A DNA stretch of 64,000 nt from Caballeronia jiangsuensis (GCA_000648925.1 JFHF01000019.1:62001-126000); one strand, 5' to 3'. Counted from the first letter of the stretch, positions 54,409-63,611 are shown. The notes: generated from the letters alone by a model not told the origin. Program-made: numbers and translations.

Positions 54409-54776
54409 ATGGGATTGTTCACACGTTCGACGCTCGACAGCAAGATCAATGGCGCAGCCGATCTCGGCCAGCGCGCGGTGCGCGGTGCGAGTGACGCCGT
54501 CGATTCGGCCAGTGGCCAGTTGCGAAGTCTGCTCGACGATCTGGAAAGCTCTATCCAGAACGCGAAGGACGTCGATACGGACAAGCTGCGTAAGGAGTGC
54601 AGTCGAAACTGAAAACCGCCCGTTCGCAGTTGAATGGCGCGAACGGCGCGCTGGCGGGCAGGCTGAACGACGCCGCCGGTTACGCCGACGACTTCGTCCA
54701 TGACAGGCCGTGGCATACGCTCGGCGCGGTGGCCGGTCTCGCGTTGCTCGTCGGTTATCTCGCCGGGCGCGCGTGA
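54409..54776 (+). pseudogene. ElaB/YqjD/DUF883-type membrane-anchored protein, frameshifted
   Basis: The frame from ATG 54409 (AAGGAG upstream) reads MGLFTRSTLDSKINGAADLG and is ended by TGA at 54612. If one G is added at about 54597-54598 (GAG-TGCAG to GAG-GTG-CAG) the frame continues as KLKTARSQLNGANGALAGRL to a C-terminal membrane helix (LGAVAGLALLVGYLAGR) and TGA at 54774-54776. The repaired protein has about 122 residues, matching the ribosome-associated inner-membrane ElaB/YqjD family. Either a true frameshift or a base-call error. Confidence 0.8.
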
Positions 54777-54800
54777 GGCGCTTCGGCATCATCGAAACTT

Positions 54801-54866
54801 GCCGCCGGAACCGCATCGCGCGCGTTCCGGCGGCGTGCTGCGCCCTCGCGACAGCCGTGAGGGCGC
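54801..54866. other. Two adjacent hairpins before mutS
   Basis: An 11-bp perfect stem (54801-54811 with 54824-54834) is followed by an 8-bp stem (54840-54847 with 54859-54866). No T-run. They may end transcription of the preceding gene. Confidence 0.45.
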
Positions 54867-55035
54867 GATGCAGGCGTGCCCGCACGATCTCCGTCCGCTA
54901 GCGACATCTCATTGGCCGTTCGGCCGACTCCGCCGTCATCCCGCTACAGGTTAAACTCATGCCCTATCGGCTGATTGGCGGCCGGCGCACGTCGCGTCCG
55001 GCCGTCTGGTCGTTCCGGCTTTCACAGCACGCAAG

Positions 55036-57744
55036 ATGGGCAATCACACGGCACTCCCCGACACTTCCCCCGACACCGCCGCGCCGCTCGCGGACCTGTC
55101 GCAGCACACGCCCATGATGCAGCAGTATCTGCGCATCAAGGCGGAGCATCCTGGCACGCTCGTTTTCTACCGGATGGGCGATTTCTACGAGCTTTTCTTC
55201 GACGACGCCGAGAAGGCCGCGCGCCTGCTCGATCTCACGCTCACGCAGCGCGGCGCATCGGGCGGCAATCCGATCAGGATGGCGGGCGTCCCGCATCATG
55301 CATGCGAGCAATATCTCGCGAAGCTCGTGAAGCTCGGCGAGTCGGTTGCGATTTGCGAGCAGATCGGCGATCCGGCGACGTCGAAGGGGCCGGTCGAGCG
55401 CAAGGTCGTGCGCGTCGTCACGCCGGGCACGCTGACCGACGCGGCCCTGCTCTCCGACAAAAGCGACGTCTACTTGCTGGCGCTCTGCCCCGCGCACAAT
55501 CGTCGCGGCGTGGTCACGAGCGTCGGGCTCGCGTGGCTCAATCTCGCGAGCGGCGCGTTGCGTCTCGCGGAAGTCGCGCCGGGACAAGTGAGCGCCGCGC
55601 TCGAGCGCATTCGTCCGGCGGAAACGCTTATCGCCGATTCGATCACCGACGTCCCCTCGTCGCTCGGCGTGACGAATCCCGGCGCGACCACGCGTGTTCC
55701 GGCATGGCATTTCGATGTCGGCTCGGGCACGCAGCGCCTGCGCGAGCAACTCGATGTCGCGAGCCTCGACGGCTTCGGCGCGCAAACCCTCACCTGCGCG
55801 TGCGGCGCGGCCGGCGCGCTGCTGCTCTACGCGGCCGCGACGCAAGGCCAGCAGTTGCGCCACGTTCGCAGCCTGAAGGTCGAATACGAATCGGAGTACA
55901 TCGGGCTCGATCCCGCCACGCGGCGCAATCTCGAACTCACCGAGACGCTGCGCGGCACCGAATCGCCCACGCTCTTCTCGCTGCTCGACACCTGCTGCAC
56001 GACGATGGGCAGCCGGCTTCTGCGCCACTGGCTGCATCATCCGCCGCGCGACGCAGCGATTGCGCAGGCGCGCCAGCAAGCGATCGGCGCATTGCTCGAC
56101 GCCCCTGCCAGCGGCGGCCTCGACACCCTGCGCGGCGCGTTGCGCAAGATCTCCGACATCGAGCGCATCACGGGCCGACTCGCGTTGCTGTCGGCGCGGC
56201 CGCGCGATTTGTCGAGCCTGCGCGACACCTTTGCCGCGCTGCCCGACCTGCGCACGCTCGTCGCGAACGTCGCCGCGCATACGCCGGCGCTGGAGCGCAT
56301 CAGCGCCGCGCTGGAGCCGCCGCACGAGTGTCTCGATCTCCTGACGAACGCCATCGCGACCGAGCCCGCCGCACTGATTCGCGACGGCGGCGTGATCGCG
56401 CGCGGCTACGATCCGGATCTCGACGAACTGCGCGATATTTCGGAGAACTGCGATCAGTTCCTGATCGATCTCGAAGCACGCGAGCGCACGCGCACGGGCA
56501 TCGCGAATCTGCGTGTCGAATACAACAAGGTGCACGGCTTCTATATCGAAGTCACGCGCGGGCAGACCGACAAGGTTCCCGACGACTATCGCCGCCGTCA
56601 GACGCTGAAGAACGCCGAGCGCTACATCACGCCGGAACTGAAGACGTTTGAGGACAAGGCGCTGTCCGCACAGGAACGCGCCCTCGCCCGCGAACGCGCG
56701 CTTTACGATGCGCTGCTGCAGAATCTGCTGCCTTTCATCGCGGATTGCCAGCGCGTCGCGAGCGCGCTCGCGGAACTCGATCTCCTGTGCGGGTTCGCCG
56801 AGCGCGCCCGCGCGCTCGACTGGGTCGCGCCGGAATTCACCGCCGACGCGGGCATCGATATCGAACAGGGCCGGCATCCGGTCGTCGAGGCGCAGGTCGA
56901 GCAGTTCATCGCCAACGATTGCTGTCTGAGCCAGGACCGCAAGCTTCTGCTCATCACCGGCCCGAACATGGGCGGCAAGTCCACCTTCATGCGTCAGACC
57001 GCGCTGATCGCGCTGATGGCGTACGTCGGCAGTTACGTGCCCGCGAAACGCGCGCGTTTCGGCGCGCTCGACCGCATCTTCACGCGCATCGGCGCGGCCG
57101 ACGATCTCGCGGGCGGCCGCTCGACCTTCATGGTCGAGATGACCGAAGCCGCGGCGATTCTCAACGACGCGAGCGCATCGAGCCTCGTGCTGATGGACGA
57201 GATCGGGCGCGGCACCTCGACCTTCGACGGCCTCGCGCTCGCGTGGGCCATCGCGCGGCATCTGCTCACGCACAACGGCTGCTACACGCTCTTCGCGACG
57301 CACTACTTCGAGCTCACGCAATTGCCCGCGGAGTTCGCGCAGGCGGCGAACGTGCATCTGTCGGCGGTCGAGCACGATCATGGCATCGTGTTCCTGCACG
57401 CGGTGAGCGAAGGCCCGGCCAATCAGAGCTACGGTCTGCAGGTCGCGCAACTCGCGGGCGTGCCGGCCGCGGTGATTCGCGCGGCGCGCAAGCATCTCGT
57501 GCATCTGGAGCAGCAGTCGGTCAGCCAGCCCGCCGCACAGTTCGATCTGTTCGCGAGCCAGCCGTATGCGCCCTATGAAGACGATCCGCCGCACGAAGAT
57601 CAGGAGACGGCCGACGCGCCGGAACATCCGGTGATGGACAAGCTGCGCGCGCTCGATCCGAACGATCTGCGTCCGCGCGAAGCGCTCGATCTGCTCTACG
57701 AACTGCATGAACTGGCGAATCGTCCGCCGGATGCATCGCGTTGA
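55036..57744 (+). CDS. mutS: DNA mismatch repair protein MutS
   Basis: Recognises mismatches and starts repair with MutL. 902 residues. The mismatch-recognition motif FYRMGDFYELF is near residue 45; Walker A GPNMGGKSTFMRQ near 640, Walker B SLVLMDEIGRGTSTFDG and the ABC-type dimer segment ATHYFELTQLP follow. The C-terminal ~100 residues carry the beta-clamp/tetramer-type region. ATG at 55036; the N-terminal ~25 residues before MMQQYLRIKAEHP are poorly conserved, so the exact start could be slightly downstream. Confidence 0.96.
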   Translation: MGNHTALPDTSPDTAAPLADLSQHTPMMQQYLRIKAEHPGTLVFYRMGDFYELFFDDAEKAARLLDLTLTQRGASGGNPIRMAGVPHHACEQYLAKLVKLGESVAICEQIGDPATSKGPVERKVVRVVTPGTLTDAALLSDKSDVYLLALCPAHNRRGVVTSVGLAWLNLASGALRLAEVAPGQVSAALERIRPAETLIADSITDVPSSLGVTNPGATTRVPAWHFDVGSGTQRLREQLDVASLDGFGAQTLTCACGAAGALLLYAAATQGQQLRHVRSLKVEYESEYIGLDPATRRNLELTETLRGTESPTLFSLLDTCCTTMGSRLLRHWLHHPPRDAAIAQARQQAIGALLDAPASGGLDTLRGALRKISDIERITGRLALLSARPRDLSSLRDTFAALPDLRTLVANVAAHTPALERISAALEPPHECLDLLTNAIATEPAALIRDGGVIARGYDPDLDELRDISENCDQFLIDLEARERTRTGIANLRVEYNKVHGFYIEVTRGQTDKVPDDYRRRQTLKNAERYITPELKTFEDKALSAQERALARERALYDALLQNLLPFIADCQRVASALAELDLLCGFAERARALDWVAPEFTADAGIDIEQGRHPVVEAQVEQFIANDCCLSQDRKLLLITGPNMGGKSTFMRQTALIALMAYVGSYVPAKRARFGALDRIFTRIGAADDLAGGRSTFMVEMTEAAAILNDASASSLVLMDEIGRGTSTFDGLALAWAIARHLLTHNGCYTLFATHYFELTQLPAEFAQAANVHLSAVEHDHGIVFLHAVSEGPANQSYGLQVAQLAGVPAAVIRAARKHLVHLEQQSVSQPAAQFDLFASQPYAPYEDDPPHEDQETADAPEHPVMDKLRALDPNDLRPREALDLLYELHELANRPPDASR

Positions 57745-59035
57745 GCGTGACGCGCCGCGCGTCGAGCGCGCTGTCGCGGCGCGCCTGACGCGCGCCGTGA
57801 CGATCGCGCTCGCGCTCGCATGCGGCGCGATCGCTCATGCGCGTGCCGAGGGCAACGCGCCGCTTGCGTTCGCCGTGATCTCCGATGCACTGACCCGCCC
57901 CGCCGACGAAGCGCCCGTGCGCCGCATGCTCGATGCGATCGCGCGCGACGGCAGCATCGCGTTCATTGTCTACGACGGCAATTTCAAGGGCGCAACCGAG
58001 CCGTGCCGCGACAGCATCTATCAGTCGCGTCACGACCTGCTCGACGCGTCGCGCACGCCGCTCGTGATGCTGCTCGGTCAGCACGACTGGGCCGATTGCG
58101 CGCTCGCGCACGGGGGCACTTACGATCCCGTCGAACGGCTCGATTTCGTGCGTCAGCTCTTCTTCGCCGATGCCAGCTCGCTCGGACAAAATCCGCTCAC
58201 GCTCTCGCGCGAAAGCGACGTCGCGCGCTTTCGCACGTTCCGGGAAATCGTGCGCTGGCAGGCGCAGGGTATCGCGTTCATCGGGCTGAATGCGCCGAGC
58301 CCGAACAATCACTATCTGACGGCGGGCGGGCGCAACGGCGAGTTCGAAGACCGCGCCGTCGCGACGACCTTCTGGCTCGAACATGCGGCGGAATCGGCGC
58401 GACGCGCCGAGATGCGCGCGCTCGTGATCATGCTTCAGGCCGATCCCGACTTCTCTCGCTACGAGCGGCGCGATCGCTTCGCATGGCTGCATTTCTCGCG
58501 CTCGAACCAGCCGCGCGATGGCTTCCTCGAACTGAAGCGCAGCCTCGTGAAGGCAGCGGAAATCTTTCGCGGTCCGGTCGTCGTGATTCATGGCACCGAT
58601 GTGCCCGAGCCGAACGGCTTTCATATCGATCAGCCTTTGCGCAACGACAAGGGCTTGATCGTCACGAATCTCACGCGCGTGGCGATCGCGTTCAGAAAGC
58701 CGCAATCGCAATGGCTCGAAGTGCAAAGCGATGCGCAATGGCACCCGCCATTTCGGCTGCGCGTGCGCGATGTGAAGGAATCCCATACGAAAGAATCGAG
58801 CGCGCCGCCGCCTGAAGCGCCTGCGCAGTCGAGCGAGCCTTATGCGCCTTATCCCGCACCGGCATCCACGCCGCCTGCGCTGCCGCGCAACGATCTGCCG
58901 GAGTCGCTGCCCCCGCCGCCTTCGATGCCCCCGCCCGCCTCCGAGCTGCCGCCTCTCCTCACGCCGCCGCAGTCCTTGCCGCCGATCTATCCGTTGCCTG
59001 CATCGGGCGTGCAGAACGGCGTGAGCGGGCAATAA
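57731..59035 (+). CDS. Secreted calcineurin-phosphoesterase-like protein with degenerate motifs
   Basis: 434 residues from ATG 57731 (MHRVERDAPRV), overlapping mutS by 14 bases. A signal peptide ends near AHARAEGNA. The domain order is that of metallophosphoesterases but the ligands look altered: FAVISDAL instead of a D-x-H motif, VYDGNFKG in the GD position, LLGQHDWADC for GNH, and VIHGTDV for the last His motif. The last ~75 residues are very Pro-rich. Probably an inactive or modified periplasmic member. An alternative ATG at 57707 adds eight residues. Confidence 0.7.
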   Translation: MHRVERDAPRVERAVAARLTRAVTIALALACGAIAHARAEGNAPLAFAVISDALTRPADEAPVRRMLDAIARDGSIAFIVYDGNFKGATEPCRDSIYQSRHDLLDASRTPLVMLLGQHDWADCALAHGGTYDPVERLDFVRQLFFADASSLGQNPLTLSRESDVARFRTFREIVRWQAQGIAFIGLNAPSPNNHYLTAGGRNGEFEDRAVATTFWLEHAAESARRAEMRALVIMLQADPDFSRYERRDRFAWLHFSRSNQPRDGFLELKRSLVKAAEIFRGPVVVIHGTDVPEPNGFHIDQPLRNDKGLIVTNLTRVAIAFRKPQSQWLEVQSDAQWHPPFRLRVRDVKESHTKESSAPPPEAPAQSSEPYAPYPAPASTPPALPRNDLPESLPPPPSMPPPASELPPLLTPPQSLPPIYPLPASGVQNGVSGQ

Positions 59036-59067
59036 AAAAGCGCAGCCGAAGCTGCGCTTTCTTTATT
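59034..59067. terminator. Bidirectional terminator, phosphoesterase-like gene / slyD
   Basis: AAAGCGCAGC/GCTGCGCTTT stem with a CGAA loop and T-rich flanks on both strands, between converging genes. Confidence 0.82.
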
Positions 59068-59082
59068 CATCTGCCGACGCGT

Positions 59083-59631
59083 TCAATGCAGCGTCGGACC
59101 CGCGTCCTTGCGCGGTTCGTCGTCATCGTCTTCATCTTCGTCGACGACGTGCAGGCCGTCCGCGCCATGCGCGTGCTGATGCTGGATTTCGTCATCCGTG
59201 GCCGTGCGCACTTCCTGCACCGACAGCGCGAAACGCAGCGCCATGCCCGCGAGCGGATGATTGCCGTCGAGCACGACTTTGTCCTCGGCGACGTCGGTTA
59301 CGGTGTAGATGAGCGAGTCGATGTCGTCATCGCCATCTTCGGGTGTGCCTTCGAACTGCATGCCGACTTCGAGCGGCTCGGGAAAACGGCTGCGCTCTTC
59401 GACCTTCACGAGTTCAGGGTCGTACTCGCCGAACGCATCCTGTGGTTCGAGCTGAATGAGCGTTTCATAGCCCGCCTCGTGACCGTCGAGCGCTTCCTCG
59501 ATCTTGGGGAACGTGCCATCATAGCCGCCGTGCAGATAGACCATCGGCTCGTCGCTCTCCTCGATCAGATTGCCTTGCGCATCCGATAGCTTGTAAGCGA
59601 CCGAAACGACAGTGTCTTTCGCAATTTTCAT
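59083..59631 (-). CDS. slyD: FKBP-type peptidyl-prolyl isomerase, SlyD-like
   Basis: 182 residues from ATG 59631 with GGAGGA seven bases upstream. The FKBP part (VAYKLSDAQGNLIEES, GTFPKIEEALDGHEAGYE) carries an insert-in-flap domain (PEDGDDDIDSLIYTVTDVAE). The C-terminal tail is rich in Asp, Glu and His (EIQHQHAHGADG, VVDEDEDDDDE), resembling the metal-binding tail of SlyD but with few Cys. Cytosolic folding helper. Divergent from roxA with only 33 bases between. Confidence 0.9.
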   Translation of the reverse strand: MKIAKDTVVSVAYKLSDAQGNLIEESDEPMVYLHGGYDGTFPKIEEALDGHEAGYETLIQLEPQDAFGEYDPELVKVEERSRFPEPLEVGMQFEGTPEDGDDDIDSLIYTVTDVAEDKVVLDGNHPLAGMALRFALSVQEVRTATDDEIQHQHAHGADGLHVVDEDEDDDDEPRKDAGPTLH

Positions 59632-59664
59632 TGGATCCTCCAAGATACAAGCCTCGATTATACG

Positions 59665-60903
59665 ATGCCCAAGCGGCCCTCTGACGCAACCCCATCCCCG
59701 GTTTCCGGCCTTCTCGCGCATAGTCGCGCGCCTTTGCCGGACGAACCCACCCCCTTGTTGGGCAACCGTACGCCGCGACAGTTCATGCGGCGTTACTGGC
59801 AGAAAAAACCGCTGCTGATCCGACAAGCCATTCCCGATATCGCGGCCCCGCTCTCGCGCGAAGCGTTGTTCGAACTCGCCGATCTCGACGACGTCGAGTC
59901 GCGTCTCATCACACATTTTCGCAATACATGGAATCTGGAGCACGGCCCGTTCGCGCCCGACGAATTGCCTTCGTCGAAGAAGCGCGAATGGACGCTGCTC
60001 GTGCAGGGCGTGAATCTGCACGACGATCGCGCGCACGCGTTGATGAACCGGTTCCGCTTCATTCCGGACGCGCGTCTCGACGACCTGATGATCTCGTATG
60101 CGACCGATGGCGGCGGTGTCGGACCGCACTTCGACTCTTATGACGTGTTTCTGCTCCAGGTCCATGGGAAGCGCCGCTGGCGCTTTGGCGCTCAACGCGA
60201 TCTTTCGCTAAAACCCGGACTGCCGTTGAAAGTTTTACAGCACTTCGAGCCTGCGGAAGAATGGGTGCTGGAGCCCGGCGACATGCTCTACCTGCCGCCG
60301 CATATCGCACACGACGGCATCGCGGAAGGCGAATGCATGACGGCGTCGATCGGCTTTCGCGCGCCCTCCGCGCACGAGCTCACGGCGCAGTTCCTCTATC
60401 ATCTCGCCGAGCGCATGGGCGACGCATCCGATGGTCCCAAAGGCAACGCCCGCTATCGCGATCCGGCGCAGGAGCCCGTGTCGAGTCCGGCGGCGCTGCC
60501 GCCGCTACTCATCGACCGTGTTGGCGCGATCCTTGCGAACATCAACTGGAATGAAAAGGACATTGCGGCGTTTCTGGGCACGTATTTGAGCGAGCCGAAA
60601 GCGAACGTTGTATTCGATCCGCCCGAGCGCGTGTTGAATGAGCAAAAGTTTGTAGAGCGAGCGAAAAAAACGGGCGTCAGGCTGGATAGAAAGACTATTT
60701 TGCTCTATGACGCGCGGTCATTTTTCGTAAATGGTGAAGCCGAAGTGTTGTTGTCAAAGATGAAAAAGTGGCTCCCTGAATTGGCGGATACTCGCTGTCT
60801 GCAGGCGAAACGCTTTGTAACACTTACAGACGAATCGTCAATGACAGCGCTGCTGCACGAATGGTATTGTGCGGGCTGGCTTCGGATTGGGGCTTTGCCT
60901 TGA
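59665..60903 (+). CDS. roxA: Ribosomal protein L16 arginine hydroxylase, JmjC/cupin family
   Basis: 2-oxoglutarate/Fe(II) oxygenase of the YcfD/RoxA type that hydroxylates an arginine of ribosomal protein L16. 412 residues. N-terminal cupin: RQFMRRYWQKKPLLIRQAI, iron ligands HxD in GVGPHFDSYDVF and the distal His in PPHIAHDGIAEGE. The C-terminal half is the dimerisation and winged-helix part. ATG at 59665. Codon use from about 60600 on is noticeably less GC-rich than before. Confidence 0.9.
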   Translation: MPKRPSDATPSPVSGLLAHSRAPLPDEPTPLLGNRTPRQFMRRYWQKKPLLIRQAIPDIAAPLSREALFELADLDDVESRLITHFRNTWNLEHGPFAPDELPSSKKREWTLLVQGVNLHDDRAHALMNRFRFIPDARLDDLMISYATDGGGVGPHFDSYDVFLLQVHGKRRWRFGAQRDLSLKPGLPLKVLQHFEPAEEWVLEPGDMLYLPPHIAHDGIAEGECMTASIGFRAPSAHELTAQFLYHLAERMGDASDGPKGNARYRDPAQEPVSSPAALPPLLIDRVGAILANINWNEKDIAAFLGTYLSEPKANVVFDPPERVLNEQKFVERAKKTGVRLDRKTILLYDARSFFVNGEAEVLLSKMKKWLPELADTRCLQAKRFVTLTDESSMTALLHEWYCAGWLRIGALP

Positions 60904-61010
60904 CAGGCTTGACTTTACGAGACTTCCTGACACGCTGCGGATGTTAGAATTTTGCTGTTCCGCAATATGAAAGTTTGTATGAGAAAGACAACGTATCGTC
61001 CCCCGATTTA

Positions 61011-61039
61011 TCGACGGTCGTTACGAAAGTGCCTATAAT
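61011..61039 (+). promoter_or_regulatory. Promoter of the Ala/Ser-rich lipoprotein gene
   Basis: -35 TCGACG (61011-61016) and perfect -10 TATAAT (61034-61039) with 17-base spacing; predicted start near 61046, leader of about 125 bases. Confidence 0.55.
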
Positions 61040-61171
61040 TTCCGGCCAAGCCGTAGGAAGTCTCACACAAAAAAGAATTGTGAGTCTCCACAGCGGCCCA
61101 GGTCGGTGTTGGAGCACACATTACCGGTACTTTGCGCTGTTGCTTACCTTTAACCATAAAAGGACGTGATC

Positions 61172-61426
61172 ATGAAGAAATCCCTCCTCGTAGCATCCCT
61201 GTTGGCTGCTGTTGCTCTGGCTGCATGCAACAAGTCTAGCGAAACGGCTGCTCCGAGCGCTGCAAGCGATACGTCGGCTGCTTCGGCACCGGCTGCTGCT
61301 GCTTCGGACGCAAACGCTGCTGCATCGAGCGCTTCGGCCGCTGCAAGCGATGCAGCTTCGGCTGCTGGCGCAGCTTCGGACGCTGCCGCTTCGGCTGCTG
61401 CTCCGGCATCGGGCGCAAGCCAGTAA
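61172..61426 (+). CDS. Small Ala/Ser-rich lipoprotein
   Basis: 84 residues from ATG 61172 with AAGGAC seven bases upstream. Signal and lipobox are clear: KKSLLVASLLAAVALAAC (Cys near residue 19). The mature part of ~65 residues is almost entirely Ala, Ser and Asp in repeated ASDAA/AASSAS units and has no recognisable fold. It may be a disordered surface-spanning or periplasmic linker lipoprotein. The gene has its own promoter, leader and strong terminator, which suggests substantial expression. Confidence 0.75.
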   Translation: MKKSLLVASLLAAVALAACNKSSETAAPSAASDTSAASAPAAAASDANAAASSASAAASDAASAAGAASDAAASAAAPASGASQ

Positions 61427-61481
61427 GGCTAATAGCCTATCGGCGCTGCGTTGCAGGCCGCTCGATGCGGTCCTGCAAACG

Positions 61482-61510
61482 AAAAAACCGGCTCTTGAGC
61501 CGGTTTTTTT
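61482..61510. terminator. Bidirectional terminator, lipoprotein / metallohydrolase
   Basis: AAAACCGGCT / AGCCGGTTTT stem with at least six T on both sides, between converging genes. Confidence 0.87.
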
Positions 61511-61532
61511 GTATCCGCATTCTTCGCTCGTT

Positions 61533-62306
61533 CTAGAGCGTGAGCCAGTCGAACCCTTCGGCCTGAGTCGCCACGACGACATCGATCGCGGACGCCCCCA
61601 GTACAGCCGCAAGCGCGGCCTGCGCGAGATGCGGCAGATTGTTTTGCTGGCTGAGATGAGCGGCCACGAGATGACGCAGCCTGGAGCGGTCGAGCGACGC
61701 GAGAATGGCCGCCGCCGCTTCGTTGTTCAGATGCCCGTGCGTCCCGCCGATGCGCGCCTTGAGCGATGGCGGATAGCGGCTCGCGGCGAGCATCTCAACG
61801 TCATGATTGGATTCGAGCACGAGCGCATCGCAGCCGCTCAGCACGCTCGTGATATGCGGCGTGGACACGCCGACATCCGTCAGCACGCCGAGACGGCAAG
61901 CGCCGTCCGAGAAGACGTATTGCAGCGGCTCGCGGGCGTCGTGAGGCACGGTGTACGGCATCACGTTGAGATCGCCGATGGCGACGCTCTCATCGCCCCA
62001 CAGCACGTTCAATTCGACGTTGGCTTCATCGGCGCCGATCGCGCGCGCCGTGCCCCAGCTCATGTGCAACGGAATGGACCATCGGCGCGCGAGCGTCAAT
62101 GCGCTGCCGATATGGTCCGTATGCTCGTGCGTGATGACGATGGCGTCCAGATCCTCGGCGCGGCAGTTCAGTCGCGCGAGACGGCGCTCGACTTCCTTCC
62201 CGGAGAATCCGCAATCGAGCAGCACGCGCGTCGTGGTCGTGCCGCTCGATGCCTCGACGAGCAACGCATTGCCCTCGCTGCCGCTGCCGAGACTGGCGAA
62301 TCTCAC
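61533..62306 (-). CDS. MBL-fold metallohydrolase, YycJ-like
   Basis: 257 residues from GTG 62306 (VRFASLGSGSEGNALLVE). Metallo-beta-lactamase fold: HEHTDHIGSALTLARRW is the first metal motif, VPHDAREP, GVLTDVGVS and LVLESNHDVEML supply others. Most similar to the YycJ/exonuclease-like branch with a possible nucleic-acid role; substrate not known. It lies 34 bases after bamC on the same strand, so dapA-bamC and this gene may form one operon. Confidence 0.82.
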   Translation of the reverse strand: MRFASLGSGSEGNALLVEASSGTTTTRVLLDCGFSGKEVERRLARLNCRAEDLDAIVITHEHTDHIGSALTLARRWSIPLHMSWGTARAIGADEANVELNVLWGDESVAIGDLNVMPYTVPHDAREPLQYVFSDGACRLGVLTDVGVSTPHITSVLSGCDALVLESNHDVEMLAASRYPPSLKARIGGTHGHLNNEAAAAILASLDRSRLRHLVAAHLSQQNNLPHLAQAALAAVLGASAIDVVVATQAEGFDWLTL

Positions 62307-62340
62307 AATGAACTCATCATCGGCTGACTAACGTGTTCGT

Positions 62341-63483
62341 CTAGTTCAACTGAGCATGCAACAACGACACGATACGTTGCGCATCCGACGAGTTATCCGG
62401 CTGGCCATTCGCATCGACGACGCCGACCTGCGTCACCGAGTCTGCCTTCGGCCGCACGTTCACGAGGAACTGCCGCGTGGGCTTCGGCGTATTGCTCGAG
62501 AAGAGCTTGCCGAAGAGACCTTCCTTCTTCAGCTCCGCCATGGAGTCCGAAAAATGGACGTAATAGATGCCCTTGTCGCGATCGCGATTGTCGACCGTGA
62601 AGTTGGTGCGATCGAGCGCGAGGCCCACGCGCAGCCATGCACGATCGAACGGCTCGGCGAGATCGAGGGTGGAACCGCCCGCGGCCTGATCCACCGCCAC
62701 CTTCGCGCCCGACGGACGCGCCTCGGCCATCAGCTTTTGCGATTGCGCTTCGGTCAGACCGAATTTCTGCATCAGCTTCGTGAGCACCGCGGCTTCGAGC
62801 TGCGGATTGCGCGGACGCGCTTCCCAGCGCGACGAAGTTTTATCCTGCCCCGTCAGCACTTCTTCCATCGCGCTGTGCGTGACGGAGATGTCGGTCGAGC
62901 CGTCCGATGCGCGGTCCACCTGCGTGCGGAACATGTCGCGCGTCCCCGACGAGTACGCGAAGTCGAGCAGCTTGCCCACGCTGTTTCTGAACCAGTCGTT
63001 CGGAATGTTCGCGCGATTCTCGGCCCAGTCGGTCGCCATGATGCCGGTCTGCGGCGCATCGGTCTTGAGCGTGAAGCCGTTCTCTTCCCAGAACTCTTTC
63101 AGCGGCCCCCAGATCTGATCGGGCGAGCGGCCATCGACGACGAGCCAGCGGCGATCGCCGTCGCTTTCGATGTGCATGCCGAACGGATCCTGCGCGTTCG
63201 GCACGCCGAGCGTCGCGTTGCCGGCCGGCGTGACCGAGCGCTCCGCGGCGCCGCCGAGCGCGTTGATCTTCGGCGGCGCGGCATAGCGCTGGCTGATGTC
63301 GGCCGTGGTCAGATCGGACGGAACCGCGAGCGAAGGCGCGGTTTCGGCAGCCTTGTAGTTGACGCGATCCGGCGCGAGCCAGTCGTTGAGCGTATCGCAA
63401 CCCGCAAGCGAGATGAGCGCGCCGGCGCCGAGCGACACCACGCTCACGCGTTTGGCATGAGTAAGAAGAGCGGAAACTTTCAT
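62341..63483 (-). CDS. bamC: Outer-membrane assembly lipoprotein BamC
   Basis: Lipoprotein of the BAM complex that inserts outer-membrane barrels; 380 residues from ATG 63483 (MKVSALLTHAKRV). The lipobox SLAGC lies near residue 29, followed by an N-terminal flexible stretch (YKAAETAPSLAVPSDLTTAD), matching the BamD-binding lasso of E. coli BamC, and two helix-grip domains (WLVVDGRSPDQIWGPLKEFW; LDLAEPFDRAWLRVGLALDR). It sits downstream of dapA as in many proteobacteria. Confidence 0.9.
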   Translation of the reverse strand: MKVSALLTHAKRVSVVSLGAGALISLAGCDTLNDWLAPDRVNYKAAETAPSLAVPSDLTTADISQRYAAPPKINALGGAAERSVTPAGNATLGVPNAQDPFGMHIESDGDRRWLVVDGRSPDQIWGPLKEFWEENGFTLKTDAPQTGIMATDWAENRANIPNDWFRNSVGKLLDFAYSSGTRDMFRTQVDRASDGSTDISVTHSAMEEVLTGQDKTSSRWEARPRNPQLEAAVLTKLMQKFGLTEAQSQKLMAEARPSGAKVAVDQAAGGSTLDLAEPFDRAWLRVGLALDRTNFTVDNRDRDKGIYYVHFSDSMAELKKEGLFGKLFSSNTPKPTRQFLVNVRPKADSVTQVGVVDANGQPDNSSDAQRIVSLLHAQLN

Positions 63484-63611
63484 GAGGTCCTTCTTTGCTG
63501 CTGATGACGCATTGCCTCGCGCCGAATCCGCTCTAGCCGAGCGGTTCAGCGAGGCCAATGTCGAAGCCAGTGAGCGGCGGTTGATGGCTGAAGGTGTGGT
63601 TCATTTCGATC

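Noticed and set aside
54964..57708. 914-residue open frame on the minus strand
   Set aside because: Exact antisense of mutS; Arg/Glu/His-rich composition typical of mirror frames in GC-rich genes and no domain recognisable.
60967..61038. 23-codon basic peptide (ATG 60967 to TAA 61038)
   Set aside because: It overlaps the promoter of the small lipoprotein gene, has no ribosome-binding site and could easily occur by chance.
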